Part shown: piece by piece, positions 24,935 through 34,574 of the stretch | How positions within the stretch are numbered: the stretch's first letter is position 1 | Layout: every line of letters starts with the position of its first letter | Assembly: GCF_000374925.1 (NCBI RefSeq) | Contig: NZ_KB895545.1 | Coordinates: 62,001-126,000 of the forward strand | Origin: Arthrobacter sp. 131MFCol6.1 | GTDB taxonomy: Bacteria; Actinomycetota; Actinomycetes; Actinomycetales; Micrococcaceae | DNA length: 64,000 nucleotides | Direction: 5' to 3' | Made by a program: the position numbers and the translations under genes | Notes under the pieces: model-generated | What the model was told of the DNA's origin: nothing | Seen by the model: the letters and a program-made list of their open reading frames with translations, nothing else | Databases searched by the model: none

Positions 24935-26284
24935 CTAGGCTAGGAGCCCGAACGTCTCGGTTTCCTCGAACGGGCCGACCACCGTGACGGTCCGCGGGGC
25001 TGCCGCGAGCTCACGGGCGAGCTCCTGGACCTCGGCGGCTGTGACGGCCTTGATCTGGCGGAGGGTCTCATCGATGTCCTGGTACTCGCCGGAGACCAGT
25101 TCCGCGCGGCCCAGCCGGGACATCCGGGAACCGGTGTCCTCCAGCGCCAGCACGATTCCGCCGCACAACTGCCCCTCCGCCTTGCGGAGCTCCTCATCTG
25201 AGATGCCGCCGGCAGCCAGCTTGTCCAGTTCGGCGCCCAGCAGATCAATGACCTGCCGGACCTTCGACGGCGTGCATCCGGCGTACATGCCGAAATAGCC
25301 GGCGTCAGCGTAGGAGGAGGCGAACGAGTAGGTCGAGTAGACGAGGCCGCGCTTTTCCCGGACCTCCTGGAAAAGCCGGGAGGACATGCCCCCGCCGAGG
25401 ACGGCGTTGAGAACGCTCATGACGAAGCGCCGGTCGTCCGTGGCGACCAGCGAGGGGCAACCCATAATGATGTTGGCCTGTTCCACCTGCCTCTTGACCA
25501 CATGCAGGCCTGCCGTGCCGGTGATGGATGCGCGCTCGGTGGAGCGGCGCTGCACGGGGGCGGCCGCGGCCTCAAGGTTCCAGCCGGCGGAGTGCAGGGC
25601 CTCCACCACGAGCCCGCAGACGACGTCGTGGTCCAGCCCGCCGGCAGCGGTGACCACGAGCTCGTCGGGACGGTAGTAGCGGCGGTAATGGTCCCACACC
25701 GAGTCGCGCGCCACGGCCCGGATGGCTGCCGGGGTGCCGCCGATGGGGCGGCCCAGCGGGTGCGTTCCCAGCACGGCGGCAACGAAGTTCTCATGCGCGA
25801 CGTCGGTGGGGTCGTCGCTGTCCATGGCGATTTCCTCGAGGATGACGTCCCGTTCCTGCTCCATCTCCTGCGGGTCCAGGACCGCGCCGGTGATCATGTC
25901 CGCGATGACGTCGATCGCCATGGGAAGGTCGGTGTCCAGCACGCGGGCAAAGTAGCAGGTGCTTTCCTTCGCGGTGGCGGCGTTCGATTCCCCGCCGACC
26001 TCGTCGAAGGCCGAGGCGATCTCCAGCGCGGTGCGGCGCTTGGTGCCTTTGAAGAGCAGGTGCTCCAGGAAGTGGGTGGAGCCGTGCTGGCCGGGGGCCT
26101 CGTCGCGGGAGCCGACGCCGACCCAGAAACCGATCGTGGCAGAGCGCTGGCCGGGCATCGCTTCGGTGAGGACGCGGACGCCGCCGGGCAGGACCGAGCG
26201 TCGCACCTCGGAGCCGCCGTCGGCGCCGTGGATCAGGGTGTCAGCGTGCTGGTTCTGCTCTAGCGGCAGGGGGACGACAGTCAT
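24935..26284 (-). CDS. M16-family zinc metallopeptidase
   Basis: Insulinase-family peptidase of 449 residues. The inverted zinc motif HFLEH is at about residues 65-69 (in GSTHFLEHLLFKGT) with the downstream zinc-ligand Glu in the helix near 140 (EEIAMDSDDPTDVAHE). The C-terminal non-catalytic half is present, so this is a complete single-chain member like those encoded next to pnp in most actinobacteria. I choose the ATG at 26282-26284 with AAAGG five bases upstream; a TTG just before it is possible. Role is presumed turnover of peptides or processed signal peptides. A strong hairpin separates it from pnp. Confidence 0.92.
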   Translation of the reverse strand: MTVVPLPLEQNQHADTLIHGADGGSEVRRSVLPGGVRVLTEAMPGQRSATIGFWVGVGSRDEAPGQHGSTHFLEHLLFKGTKRRTALEIASAFDEVGGESNAATAKESTCYFARVLDTDLPMAIDVIADMITGAVLDPQEMEQERDVILEEIAMDSDDPTDVAHENFVAAVLGTHPLGRPIGGTPAAIRAVARDSVWDHYRRYYRPDELVVTAAGGLDHDVVCGLVVEALHSAGWNLEAAAAPVQRRSTERASITGTAGLHVVKRQVEQANIIMGCPSLVATDDRRFVMSVLNAVLGGGMSSRLFQEVREKRGLVYSTYSFASSYADAGYFGMYAGCTPSKVRQVIDLLGAELDKLAAGGISDEELRKAEGQLCGGIVLALEDTGSRMSRLGRAELVSGEYQDIDETLRQIKAVTAAEVQELARELAAAPRTVTVVGPFEETETFGLLA

Positions 26285-26334
26285 CAAGGCCTTTCATTGA
26301 ACACATGCCAAATCTGCCTGCCATCCTACCTTTA

Positions 26335-26377
26335 ACAGCAGCGGGGCCGGTGGTTGATCCACCGGCCCCGCTGCTGT
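26335..26377 (-). terminator. Hairpin between pnp and the M16 peptidase gene
   Basis: A perfect 19-bp inverted repeat (26335-26353 and 26359-26377) around a 5-base loop, located 12 bases after the pnp stop. On the minus strand it is followed by only a short T-rich tail, so partial read-through into the peptidase gene is possible. Confidence 0.75.
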
Positions 26378-26388
26378 GATGCACGAGA

Positions 26389-28647
26389 CTACTGTGCGGA
26401 CTCCTCGGAGACCTCAGAGTTGTCTGCGTTTTCTGCGTTGTCTGCGCCTGCCTCGTCAGCCACTACGGGCGACAGGGACAGCTTTCCGCGATCGTCGATC
26501 TTGGTGATTTCCACCTGGATCTTCTGGCCCACGGAGACGACGTCGTCGACGTTGTCCACGCGCTTGCCGCCGGCGATCTTGCGCAGCTCGGAGATGTGCA
26601 GCAGGCCGTCCTTGCCCGGGGTCAGGGAAACGAAGGCGCCGAAGGTCGTGGTCTTGACGACCGTGCCCAGGTAGCGCTCACCGATTTCCGGGATCTGCGG
26701 GTTGGCGATGGCGTTGATCGCGGACCGTGCTGCGTCGGCAGACGGGCCGTTGGTGGCGCCGATGTAGACAGTTCCGTCGTCCTCGATCGAGATGTCGGCT
26801 CCGGTGTCTTCCTGGATCTGGTTGATCATCTTGCCCTTCGGGCCGATGACCTCGCCGATCTTGTCAACCGGGATCTTGACCGCGATGACGCGCGGCGCGA
26901 ACTCGGAGAGCTCGTCCGGGGTGTCGATCGCGGAGTTCAGGACGTCCAGGATGTGCAGGCGGGCTTCGCGGGCCTGCTTCAGGGCGGCGGCCAGGACCGA
27001 GGCGGGGATGCCGTCGAGCTTCGTGTCGAGCTGGATGGCCGTGACGAACTCGGAGGTACCGGCAACCTTGAAGTCCATGTCGCCGAAGGCATCTTCGGCG
27101 CCGAGGATATCGGTCAGGGCGGCGTAGCGGGTCTGGCCGTCAACCTGGTCGGAGACCAGGCCCATGGCGATACCGGCAACGGCAGCCTTCAGCGGCACGC
27201 CTGCGTTGAGCAGGGACAGCGTGGAGGCGCAAACGGAACCCATCGACGTCGAACCGTTGGAGCTGAGAGCCTCAGACACCTGGCGGATGGCGTAGGGGAA
27301 TTCCTCGCGGGACGGCAGCACCGGCATGATGGCGCGCTCGGCGAGGGCACCGTGGCCGATTTCGCGGCGCTTCGGGGACCCGACGCGTCCGGTCTCGCCG
27401 GTGGAGTACGGCGGGAAGTTGTAGTTGTGCATGTAGCGCTTGCGCGTCACGGGAGACAGCGAGTCGATCTGCTGTTCCATCTTGAGCATGTTCAGCGTGG
27501 TGACACCCATGATCTGGGTCTCGCCGCGTTCGAAGATGGCCGAGCCGTGGACGCGGGGCAGAACCTCAACCTCGGCGGTGAGCTGGCGGATGTCCGTCAG
27601 GCCACGGCCGTCGATGCGGATCTGGTCCTTGAGGATGCGCTGGCGCACAACCTGCTTGGTGACGGAGCGGAAGGCTGCGGACAGCTCCTTCTCGCGGCCT
27701 TCGAACTGGCCGGCCAGGGAAGAGGTGACCTCGTCCTTGAGCTCGTCGGACGCGGTGTCGCGTTCCTGCTTGTCGGCGATCTGGAAGACAGCGGCCAGCT
27801 TCTCGGCGGCAGCGGACTCCACAGCGGCGTAGACGTCGTCCTGGTAGTCCAGGAAGACCGGGAACTCGACGGTCGGCTTGGCGGCGCGGGCTGCCAGGTC
27901 GGACTGTGCTTCGCAGAGAGCCTTGATGAACGGCTTGGCGGCCTCGAGGCCTTCGGAGACAACCTCTTCGGTCGGGGCGGTGGCGCCCTGTTCCTTGATG
28001 AGGTTCCAGGAGTTGTCGGTCGCTTCGGCTTCAACCATCATGATGGCGACGTCGTCACCGGCGATGCGGCCGGCGACGACCATGTTGAAGACGGCGTTCT
28101 CGAGCTGGGAGTGCTTCGGGAACGCAACCCACTGCGAGCCGTTCTCGTCGGCGACGAGGGCAACGCGGACGCCGCCGATCGGGCCGGAGAAGGGCAGGCC
28201 GGAAAGCTGGGTGGACATCGAGGACGCGTTGATCGCGACGACGTCGTAGAGCTCGTCCGGGTTGATGGACAGCACGGTGACGACGATCTGGACCTCGTTG
28301 CGCAGGCCCTTGACGAACGCGGGGCGCAGCGGGCGGTCCATGAGGCGGCAGGCCAGGATGGCTTCCGTGGAGGGACGGCCTTCGCGGCGGAAGAACGAGC
28401 CCGGGATGCGGCCGGCGGCGTACATACGCTCTTCGACGTCGACGGTCAGCGGGAAGAAGTCGAAACCTTCACGCGGGTGCTTGCCGGCGGTGGTTGCGGA
28501 CAGCAGCGCGGTCTCTTCGTCGATGTAGACCATCGCTGCACCGGCTGCCTGCTTGGCAAGGCGGCCGGTTTCAAAGCGGATTACACGCTTGCCGAAGCGG
28601 CCATTGTCAATGACTGCTTCTGAGAACTGGATTTCGGGACCCTCCAT
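26389..28647 (-). CDS. pnp: Polyribonucleotide nucleotidyltransferase (PNPase)
   Basis: 3'-5' phosphorolytic RNA-decay enzyme; in actinobacteria it also makes guanosine tetra/pentaphosphate. The 752 residues have two RNase PH domains (roughly 10-160 and 345-560) joined by a helical domain, then a KH domain ([19 protein letters not shown] near 620) and an S1 domain ([18 protein letters not shown] near 675), with a short acidic tail. The ATG at 28645-28647 has an excellent GGAGGTGA site. It follows rpsO by 247 bases, the usual rpsO-pnp order; a terminator and spacer in between suggest separate control. Confidence 0.98.
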   Translation of the reverse strand: MEGPEIQFSEAVIDNGRFGKRVIRFETGRLAKQAAGAAMVYIDEETALLSATTAGKHPREGFDFFPLTVDVEERMYAAGRIPGSFFRREGRPSTEAILACRLMDRPLRPAFVKGLRNEVQIVVTVLSINPDELYDVVAINASSMSTQLSGLPFSGPIGGVRVALVADENGSQWVAFPKHSQLENAVFNMVVAGRIAGDDVAIMMVEAEATDNSWNLIKEQGATAPTEEVVSEGLEAAKPFIKALCEAQSDLAARAAKPTVEFPVFLDYQDDVYAAVESAAAEKLAAVFQIADKQERDTASDELKDEVTSSLAGQFEGREKELSAAFRSVTKQVVRQRILKDQIRIDGRGLTDIRQLTAEVEVLPRVHGSAIFERGETQIMGVTTLNMLKMEQQIDSLSPVTRKRYMHNYNFPPYSTGETGRVGSPKRREIGHGALAERAIMPVLPSREEFPYAIRQVSEALSSNGSTSMGSVCASTLSLLNAGVPLKAAVAGIAMGLVSDQVDGQTRYAALTDILGAEDAFGDMDFKVAGTSEFVTAIQLDTKLDGIPASVLAAALKQAREARLHILDVLNSAIDTPDELSEFAPRVIAVKIPVDKIGEVIGPKGKMINQIQEDTGADISIEDDGTVYIGATNGPSADAARSAINAIANPQIPEIGERYLGTVVKTTTFGAFVSLTPGKDGLLHISELRKIAGGKRVDNVDDVVSVGQKIQVEITKIDDRGKLSLSPVVADEAGADNAENADNSEVSEESAQ

Positions 28648-28851
28648 AGAGAGTCACCTCCGTTTCTTGGTTCACGGAGCCCAGCCGCATCAACCCAGTC
28701 CAGCATCTGTCTACTGGCCTGCACTGCACCCGGTCATCGATCGAGACCCACGGGCCGGGCCTCATTCCTTGAGGCCGTTCCCGGGGATCACTACCGAGGA
28801 CCGCGAATGCGTGATGCGGTTGATCCTCCTGTTTAGTTTTTTCCTGAAGAA

Positions 28852-28882
28852 GGCGGCCCTTTCCGGTCCGGAAGGGGCCGCC
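28852..28882 (-). terminator. Terminator after rpsO
   Basis: A 15-bp stem with one mismatch (arms about 28852-28866 and 28868-28882), followed on the minus strand by TTCTTC and, a little later, an A-rich stretch. It lies 12 bases after the rpsO stop and before the pnp leader. Confidence 0.65.
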
Positions 28883-28894
28883 CCTTAAAGCTGA

Positions 28895-29164
28895 CTAGCG
28901 ACGCAGGCCGAGGCGCTCGATGAGCTTACGGTAGCGGGTGATGTCAGTGTTCTTGAGGTAGGTGAGCATGCGCTTGCGACGACCAACCATGGCCAGCAGA
29001 CCGCGCTGGGTGTGGTAATCGTGCTTGTGCTCCTTCATGTGCTCAGTGAGATCCTTGATCCGCTGAGTCAGGACTGCAACCTGGACCTCCGGCGAACCGG
29101 TGTCGCCCTCGGACGTTGCGAAATCCTTGATGATGGACTGCTTTACAGCGGCTTCAAGTGCCAC
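28895..29164 (-). CDS. rpsO: 30S ribosomal protein S15
   Basis: Binds 16S rRNA early in small-subunit assembly. The 89 residues match the family throughout: [17 protein letters not shown], the [20 protein letters not shown] core and [20 protein letters not shown] at the end. The ATG is at 29162-29164. It is a separate small unit ending in a terminator; the neighbouring gene upstream on the same strand is kynU, an unusual insertion between rpsO and ribF. Confidence 0.99.
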   Translation of the reverse strand: MALEAAVKQSIIKDFATSEGDTGSPEVQVAVLTQRIKDLTEHMKEHKHDYHTQRGLLAMVGRRKRMLTYLKNTDITRYRKLIERLGLRR

Positions 29165-29302
29165 AATAACTCCTAGAGATGTGCCGTGAGGCCCGAATCA
29201 GTAATGCACTGCCGGGGGTGCCGTCCCGGAATCCCCCGCCGAAGCCGGGCATTCCGTACACAACAGGAGCCAGCCGCCACGGACTGCAGCCGGATCCAAC
29301 GT

Positions 29303-30631
29303 TCAGTTTAGTGGCACGTCCGTGGTCTTGTCGAAACCGCCGGGCGCGCCCGCCGGCCCCGCCGGCGATGCGGATCCGCTTTCCTGGCCTGCGAGCAGCG
29401 CACGAATGGCCTCGACGCCCCGGTACAGCTCCGCGAAGGACGTGCTGAGCGGCGACAGCCCGATCCTGATGCCCTGCGGGGCGCGGAAATCGGGAATCAC
29501 ATCCTGGTCCCACAGCGTGGCCGTCATTTCACGGAAGGCCGGGTGGTCGATTGTCACATGGCTGCCGCGCAGTTCCGCGTCCCGCGGGGTGGACAGCTGC
29601 ACGCCGGCCGGCGCCAGCCAGGCATCGTAAAGTTCGAGGGCATACGCCGTCAGCAACCGTGACTTCCCACGCAGTGACGCCATCCCCGCTTCCTCGATCA
29701 GGTCCAGGGTGCCGCGCATGGCGAGCATCCCGAAGATCGCCGGAGTGCCGCTGAGGAAGCCGCGGATGCCGGGAGCGGCCTCGTAGCCGGGACCCATTTC
29801 GAATGCGTCCTTGCGTCCCATCCAGCCCCAGATGGGCTGCTGCAGTCCGGCCAGGTGCCGGGCGTTGACGTAGGCGAACGCGGGCGAACCAGGTCCCCCG
29901 TTCAGGTACTTGTAGGTGCAGCCTGCCGCGAAGTCGACGTCGGCGTCGTCCAAAGCGATCTCTACAGACCCGGCGGAGTGGCAAAGGTCCCACACCACCA
30001 GGGCGCCGGCGTCGTGGACTGCGGCGGTGATGGCCGGCAGGTCCGCGAGGAAGCCGGAGCGGTAGGCGATCTGGCTCAGGACCACGACGGCGGTGGCCGG
30101 GCCGGTGGCGTCCCGCACCTGCTCGACGGTGACACCGGAGGCGGGATCGGCGTCGATCCAGCGCAGGGTCAGGCCTTCTTCGCGGGCGATGCCCTCCACC
30201 AGGTAGCGGTCGGTGGGGAAATTGTCCGTGTCCAGGACGATCTCGGTCCGGGCCGGATCAGTGACGGCCGCCAGCGCGGCGCGGATGAGTTTGTACAGCA
30301 CCACGGTGGTGGAATCGGCAATGATGGTCTGCCCCGGCGCCGCGCCGAGCACGGCGCGGCCGAGCTGGTCGCCGATCTTCTGGGGCAGTTCGAGCCATTC
30401 CTCGTCCCAGCCCCGGATCAGGCGGCCGCCCCAGCTGTCCTGGATGAAGCTGCCGATGTCGGTGACGGTCCGCTTGAGCGGACGGCCCAGGGAGTTGCCG
30501 TCAAGGTAGGACAGGTCCGTGTCCGTGCCGACGAAGTGGTCGCGGTAGCCTGCCAGCGGATCCGCGGCGTCGAGGTCGAGGGCGCGCTGCCACAGGATGT
30601 CCGTCGTTTCGGTGTTGGCGGAGACGCTCAC
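29303..30631 (-). CDS. kynU: Kynureninase
   Basis: PLP enzyme that cleaves kynurenine to anthranilate and alanine. The 442 residues show the substrate/PLP region (SYLDGNSLGRP near 40), VWDLCHSAGSVEIALDD (about 225-245) holding the PLP-binding Asp, and the Schiff-base Lys in CTYKYLNGGPGSPAF (about 250-265). The GTG at 30629-30631 is preferred since it overlaps the kynA stop by four bases (GTGA), giving tight coupling; the open frame extends upstream inside kynA but has no family match. Kynurenine formamidase, which should act between the two enzymes, is not in the window. Confidence 0.95.
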   Translation of the reverse strand: MSVSANTETTDILWQRALDLDAADPLAGYRDHFVGTDTDLSYLDGNSLGRPLKRTVTDIGSFIQDSWGGRLIRGWDEEWLELPQKIGDQLGRAVLGAAPGQTIIADSTTVVLYKLIRAALAAVTDPARTEIVLDTDNFPTDRYLVEGIAREEGLTLRWIDADPASGVTVEQVRDATGPATAVVVLSQIAYRSGFLADLPAITAAVHDAGALVVWDLCHSAGSVEIALDDADVDFAAGCTYKYLNGGPGSPAFAYVNARHLAGLQQPIWGWMGRKDAFEMGPGYEAAPGIRGFLSGTPAIFGMLAMRGTLDLIEEAGMASLRGKSRLLTAYALELYDAWLAPAGVQLSTPRDAELRGSHVTIDHPAFREMTATLWDQDVIPDFRAPQGIRIGLSPLSTSFAELYRGVEAIRALLAGQESGSASPAGPAGAPGGFDKTTDVPLN

Positions 30632-31482
30632 TGGCCGATCTCCGTCCGTACGGCGAAGAGCTCGGGGAAGAAGGTCAGTTCGAGGGCCTTCTGCAGGAAC
30701 GCGGCGCCGCTGGATCCGCCGGTACCGGCCTTCATGCCAATGGTCCGCTGGACAGTGCGCAGGTGGCGGAAACGCCACAGCTGGAAGTTGTCCTCAAGGT
30801 CCACAAGTTCCTCGCAGGCCTCGTACGCGCCCCAGTTGTCGGCGGCGTTCTCGTAGATGTACTTGAACACCGGGACCAGTTCGGGGCAGAACTCGTGGGC
30901 CTTGGTGACGTCGCGCTCCAGCACGGAGGCCGGGACGTCAAAGCCCTGGCGCTTGAGATAGGCAAGGAAATCGTCATAGATGCTGGGGGCTTCGAGCAGT
31001 TCGCGCAGCATCTCGTGGGCCTCGGGGTCCGATTCGAACACCGGAAGCATCTTGGCGTTCTTGTTGCCGAGGAGGAACTCGACCGCACGGTACTGGCTGG
31101 ACTGGAATCCGGACGAGTTGCCGAGGAAGCCGCGGAACTGGGAGTACTCGGTGGGCGTCAGGGTGGCCAGCACGGACCATTGCTCGGTAAGCGTCTTCTG
31201 AATGTGCTTGACGCGGGCGATCGCCTTCAGGGCGGACCCGAGGTCGTCCGACCGCAGCCACGCGGCGGCGCTGCGAAGCTCGTGCAGTACCAGCTTCAGC
31301 CACAGCTCCGTGGTCTGGTGCTGGATGATGAACAGCATCTCGTCGTGGTGTTCCGGGGTGCTGACCGGCTGCTGGGCGCTGAGCAGGGTGGGCAACTGCA
31401 GGTAGGACGAGTAGCTCATCCGCGCGCTGAAGTCCCGGACAATGTCCTGGTCCAGTTCCCTCGTGTTTTTCTCGATGGTCAT
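30628..31482 (-). CDS. kynA: Tryptophan 2,3-dioxygenase
   Basis: Heme dioxygenase that opens the indole ring of tryptophan, giving N-formylkynurenine. The 284 residues contain the substrate-pocket region HHDEMLFIIQHQTTELWLKL (about residue 45), GNSSGFQSSQYRAVE near 120, and the heme-ligand His with FRHLRTVQRTIG and KAGTGGSSG near the C terminus. I choose the ATG at 31480-31482 for the AAGGAAGG site upstream; a start seven codons earlier is possible. It forms a two-gene unit with kynU, located between ribF and rpsO. Confidence 0.96.
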   Translation of the reverse strand: MTIEKNTRELDQDIVRDFSARMSYSSYLQLPTLLSAQQPVSTPEHHDEMLFIIQHQTTELWLKLVLHELRSAAAWLRSDDLGSALKAIARVKHIQKTLTEQWSVLATLTPTEYSQFRGFLGNSSGFQSSQYRAVEFLLGNKNAKMLPVFESDPEAHEMLRELLEAPSIYDDFLAYLKRQGFDVPASVLERDVTKAHEFCPELVPVFKYIYENAADNWGAYEACEELVDLEDNFQLWRFRHLRTVQRTIGMKAGTGGSSGAAFLQKALELTFFPELFAVRTEIGQ

Positions 31483-31581
31483 GCGTCTTGCCTTCCTTGC
31501 CACATGGCTGCCAATCAGCGCGCGGCTCCAGTGAATCAGAACATTGTCAGCGCGGGGGCCGACGCCGATCCGGCCCGGTTT

Positions 31582-32565
31582 TCAGCGGGCGAACAGGAGG
31601 TCGTGGGCCTGGACGACGTCCAGGCGCATCTGCTCCACCAAAGCTTCAGCCCCACGGTACGCCACCATGCCGCGGAGCCTGGCGACAAATTCCACCACAA
31701 CTGTCTGGTCGTACAGATCGAAGTCGTCGGGAGACTCTTCCGGGCGGTCGATCACGTGGGCCTCGACCTGGCGGCTCACGCCGTCGAACGTCGGGTTCGA
31801 GCCCACGGAGATGGCGGCGGGCCAGCGCGTGCCGGCCTGGTCCACGAGCCAGCCGGCGTAGATGCCGTCCGCGGGGATGTACCCGGTAGCCGTCGAGGAG
31901 AGGTTCGCGGTGGGGAAGCCGAGGTCGCGGCCGCGTGCGGCACCGTGCACCACCTCGCCGCGCATCCGGTGCGGCCTGCCGAGGACGGCAGCGGCGGTGG
32001 CAACGTCGCCCGCGCGCAGGGCCTCGCGCACCCAGGTGGACGAACAGCGGCGGTCCGTGCCGTCGTCGTCGTGGATGGGAAAGCCCTCTGAGCCGAACTC
32101 GCTGATGACCAGCACCTCGAACCCGAGCTTCTTGCCCAGCTGCTGCATGGTGGAGAGGTCGCCGGAATTGCCGCGGCCAAACCGGGCGTCGTGGCCGACC
32201 ACCACATGGCTGGCCTTGAGGCTGTCGACGAGCACTGTCGCGACGAATTCCTCGGGCGTGAGGCTGGCGAGCTCCAGCGAGTACTTCATGACCAGCACGG
32301 CGTCGAGGCCGAGCTCTCCGAGGGCCACGAGCTTGTCCTCCAGCCCCATGATCAGTTCGGGAGCCGATTCGGGGCGGTGTACCTGCGCGGGGTGCGGGTC
32401 GAAGGTGATGGCGACGGCGCGTGCGTGGTTCAACCGGGCGGTACGGATGAGCTGCGACAGCACCTGCTGGTGGCCGCGGTGCACGCCGTCGAAATTGCCG
32501 AACGTGACCACCGACGGACCAAAGTCCGCCGGGACCTCGGACAGATCGTTCCAGATGTGGACCAT
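31582..32565 (-). CDS. ribF: Bifunctional riboflavin kinase/FAD synthetase
   Basis: Makes FMN and then FAD. The 327 residues have an N-terminal nucleotidyltransferase domain (TFGNFDGVHRGHQQVL, about residues 20-35, the GxFDGxHxGH signature; AITFDPHPAQV near 55) and a C-terminal flavokinase domain with LGFPTANLSST near 215 and the YAGWLVD part. The ATG at 32563-32565 is chosen because the family begins there; the upstream open frame adds 64 unlikely residues. In most actinobacteria ribF follows truB directly; here about 2.9 kb of small genes separate them. Confidence 0.96.
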   Translation of the reverse strand: MVHIWNDLSEVPADFGPSVVTFGNFDGVHRGHQQVLSQLIRTARLNHARAVAITFDPHPAQVHRPESAPELIMGLEDKLVALGELGLDAVLVMKYSLELASLTPEEFVATVLVDSLKASHVVVGHDARFGRGNSGDLSTMQQLGKKLGFEVLVISEFGSEGFPIHDDDGTDRRCSSTWVREALRAGDVATAAAVLGRPHRMRGEVVHGAARGRDLGFPTANLSSTATGYIPADGIYAGWLVDQAGTRWPAAISVGSNPTFDGVSRQVEAHVIDRPEESPDDFDLYDQTVVVEFVARLRGMVAYRGAEALVEQMRLDVVQAHDLLFAR

Positions 32566-32756
32566 CAACCTCGCCTTTTGCTGCCTGCCATGAACTCCTC
32601 CGGAGCGACCGTGCCGGCTCCGGAACTCTCTAAGATTACCCGCAATCCGGGCAACTCCCGGACGGTCCGCCGGGCTCCCGGGGCAGCCTCGCAAAGGCCC
32701 CGCCGGCGGGACCAGGGTTAATCGGAGGCAGGTCGAAGGTGTGAGGCGGCCGCGCA

Positions 32757-33140
32757 CTATCGCCCGAGCAGAAGCCGCCGCTCGCTATCGCGCACCGCCT
32801 GTTTCCGCCAATTTCGCCAATGCAGCAGCACGGCGACGAGGATGAGGGGGACGTGGAGCCCGGGCAGGATATTCGCCAACCACCGCGGCAGGTAGATGTC
32901 CGTGACGGAGCCCGAGCCGTCGCCAAGAGTTTGTGCGACGACGGTCAACGGGCATTGGAAGCCGGTGCCTGCAAAGATCAGCGATTCGCCGGCGACCACG
33001 ACGGCGGCAGCCCTCGTCTTCCGGTCATTGCGGCCCGTGATGCCGGCGTACAGGACGTAGGCCATACAGGCCTCGATCACGAGCCAGGCAAGGGTGTGGA
33101 TCGTCTTCACTGCCCGCAGCATCAGACTGCGCTGGTCCAT
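32757..33140 (-). CDS. Small four-helix membrane protein, family not recognised
   Basis: Hypothetical protein of 127 residues with hydrophobic helices near 12-32, 43-60 and 90-110, and a central CPLTVVAQTLG segment followed by VTDIYLPRWLANILPG. The C terminus is basic. The motif CPLT with a following acidic/aromatic stretch faintly resembles DUF2784-type proteins, which I state only as a weak suggestion. TAGGGT lies six bases before the ATG at 33138-33140, so it is probably a leaderless, separately transcribed gene upstream of ribF. Confidence 0.6.
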   Translation of the reverse strand: MDQRSLMLRAVKTIHTLAWLVIEACMAYVLYAGITGRNDRKTRAAAVVVAGESLIFAGTGFQCPLTVVAQTLGDGSGSVTDIYLPRWLANILPGLHVPLILVAVLLHWRNWRKQAVRDSERRLLLGR

Positions 33141-33146
33141 GCCTCC

Positions 33147-33152
33147 ACCCTA
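33147..33152 (-). promoter_or_regulatory. -10 element of the small membrane-protein gene
   Basis: TAGGGT on the minus strand, six bases before the ATG. The GGAGG within the six-base gap is too close to the start to act as a ribosome-binding site. Confidence 0.4.
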
Positions 33153-33253
33153 GGCCCGCCCGGGCGCGCATGCTTGGGGCTTTCGGCCCGGTGCAGGGAT
33201 GGGCGCCGCCTCTACTCTGGACCGTTCCCGCTCCGAGCCGCTAGGTTCTGAAG

Positions 33254-33736
33254 ATGCGGAGGCCGGTGCAGCTCGGGTTGGTGGGATGGATCCTTTGCCT
33301 GCTGATGGCAGGTTGCGGTCTGCTGCCGGGCTCGACGACCGAAACCTGCGTCGACTGGATCCGTTTCGAGACCGCCCAGGAACAGTTCCGGCAGGCGACC
33401 CTGGTAGTCATCGGGACACCGCAGGGCACCGAGTCGGAAACCAGAATTTACGGCTACACGGCCCATATCCATGTCGTGGAGGTCGCGGACGTCCTGAAGG
33501 GCGATCCGGGGCCAGGGCCGCTCCGTATCGCTTCGATGCCGGTGACATGCACCGGAGGGGTGTCCTATCCGGAAGGCGATCCACTCGACGGGCGCCGGCG
33601 GATGCTGATCTATGCCACCGAGCAGGACGGCTACTGGTTTACCGTGACGCCGGCGCAGGGTGCCGTTCCGTTCGACGTCGGCACGCCCCTCCCGTTCGAA
33701 ACGTCCCCGACCGAAACCTCCCCCGCGCAGAAGTAG
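33254..33736 (+). CDS. Predicted lipoprotein of unknown function
   Basis: A 160-residue exported protein: basic start, a hydrophobic signal (about residues 5-20) and a lipobox LMAGC with the acylated Cys at 21. The mature part has ATLVVIGTPQG and HVVEVADVLKGDPGPG, beta-rich stretches of the kind found in small secreted proteins whose ligands are not known. A pair of further cysteines (about residues 32 and 99) could form a disulfide. TAGGTT lies six bases before the ATG at 33254, so it is probably leaderless. It stands alone, divergent from the small membrane protein. Confidence 0.7.
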   Translation: MRRPVQLGLVGWILCLLMAGCGLLPGSTTETCVDWIRFETAQEQFRQATLVVIGTPQGTESETRIYGYTAHIHVVEVADVLKGDPGPGPLRIASMPVTCTGGVSYPEGDPLDGRRRMLIYATEQDGYWFTVTPAQGAVPFDVGTPLPFETSPTETSPAQK

Positions 33737-33930
33737 CCGTGCCGAAAGGTTTGGCGCAATGCGGGACCGGACGAGGCGCCGGTTCAGTCCAGGCGGAAGT
33801 CAGGAATAGCGGAAGCGATTCTGCTCTCGCGCGCGCATCACAGTGGAGGACCACCTCAGTGCACGTCGTGCACGTAACACTGCGTACGCCGCCCGCCCTC
33901 CCAAGGACCGGTGCGTGGCAAGCTGTAGGG

Positions 33931-34485
33931 ATGGACAGCACAGCCGCGCCCCAGGCCGGGGAATCACCGTTCGCACCACCGCTGCCGGGCGATCCGCGCC
34001 GCCCGTTGGGCCCACGCGATCCGGGCGATGCCTGGGTTGAGGGCGACCGGGGGCGGTTCTGGGGTCGGTTCGGATCCGCCGGGCTCCTGGTCCACGACCC
34101 CGCCAAGGGGGTCCTGCTCCAGCACCGCGCGCTATGGAGCGATCAAGGCGGCACGTGGGGGCTCCCCGGCGGCGCCTTGCACCAAGGGGAAGAGGCCATC
34201 CACGGCGCCCTGCGGGAAGCACAGGAGGAAGCGGCCGTGCCGCCGGAGAACGTCCGCGTCCTGTTTACGTCAGTGTTCGACGTCGGCTACTGGACGTACA
34301 CGACCGTCGTCGCCGAAGCCCTGCAGCCCTTCGATGCCGCAATCAGTGATCCGGAAAGCCTCGAACTGCAGTGGGTGGGGATTGACGCCGTCGGCAGCAA
34401 GCAACTGCACCCGGGTTTCGGCGCGGCTTGGCCCGGGCTGCGAAGCAGGCTCACCGAGGCCTTGCGCCTGACCAGTCCGGAGTAA
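33931..34485 (+). CDS. NUDIX hydrolase
   Basis: Predicted pyrophosphohydrolase of nucleoside diphosphate derivatives; substrate unknown. The 184 residues show WGLPGGALHQGEEAIHGA followed by REAQEEAAV, a Nudix box with the catalytic Glu residues in place and Ala where the final Gly is usual. The first 40 residues are Pro-rich and variable. The ATG at 33931 is chosen because upstream codons lack similarity; the -10 is not clear. It is convergent with the membrane proteins that follow on the other strand. Confidence 0.85.
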   Translation: MDSTAAPQAGESPFAPPLPGDPRRPLGPRDPGDAWVEGDRGRFWGRFGSAGLLVHDPAKGVLLQHRALWSDQGGTWGLPGGALHQGEEAIHGALREAQEEAAVPPENVRVLFTSVFDVGYWTYTTVVAEALQPFDAAISDPESLELQWVGIDAVGSKQLHPGFGAAWPGLRSRLTEALRLTSPE

Positions 34486-34526
34486 GGGGCAACCCCCGCT
34501 GATCGTTAGGTGAAGTCCCGGCGCGG

Positions 34527-34553
34527 GACGGGACGATCCGCCTTCGTCCCGTC
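34527..34553. terminator. Hairpin between convergent NUDIX and membrane-protein genes
   Basis: A 10-bp stem (GACGGGACGA paired with TCGTCCCGTC) and a 7-base loop in the 89-base convergent spacer. It could terminate transcription from either side; the tail lacks a clear T-run. Confidence 0.4.
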
Positions 34554-34574
34554 GCGGACCACCCCGCCCTAGGG

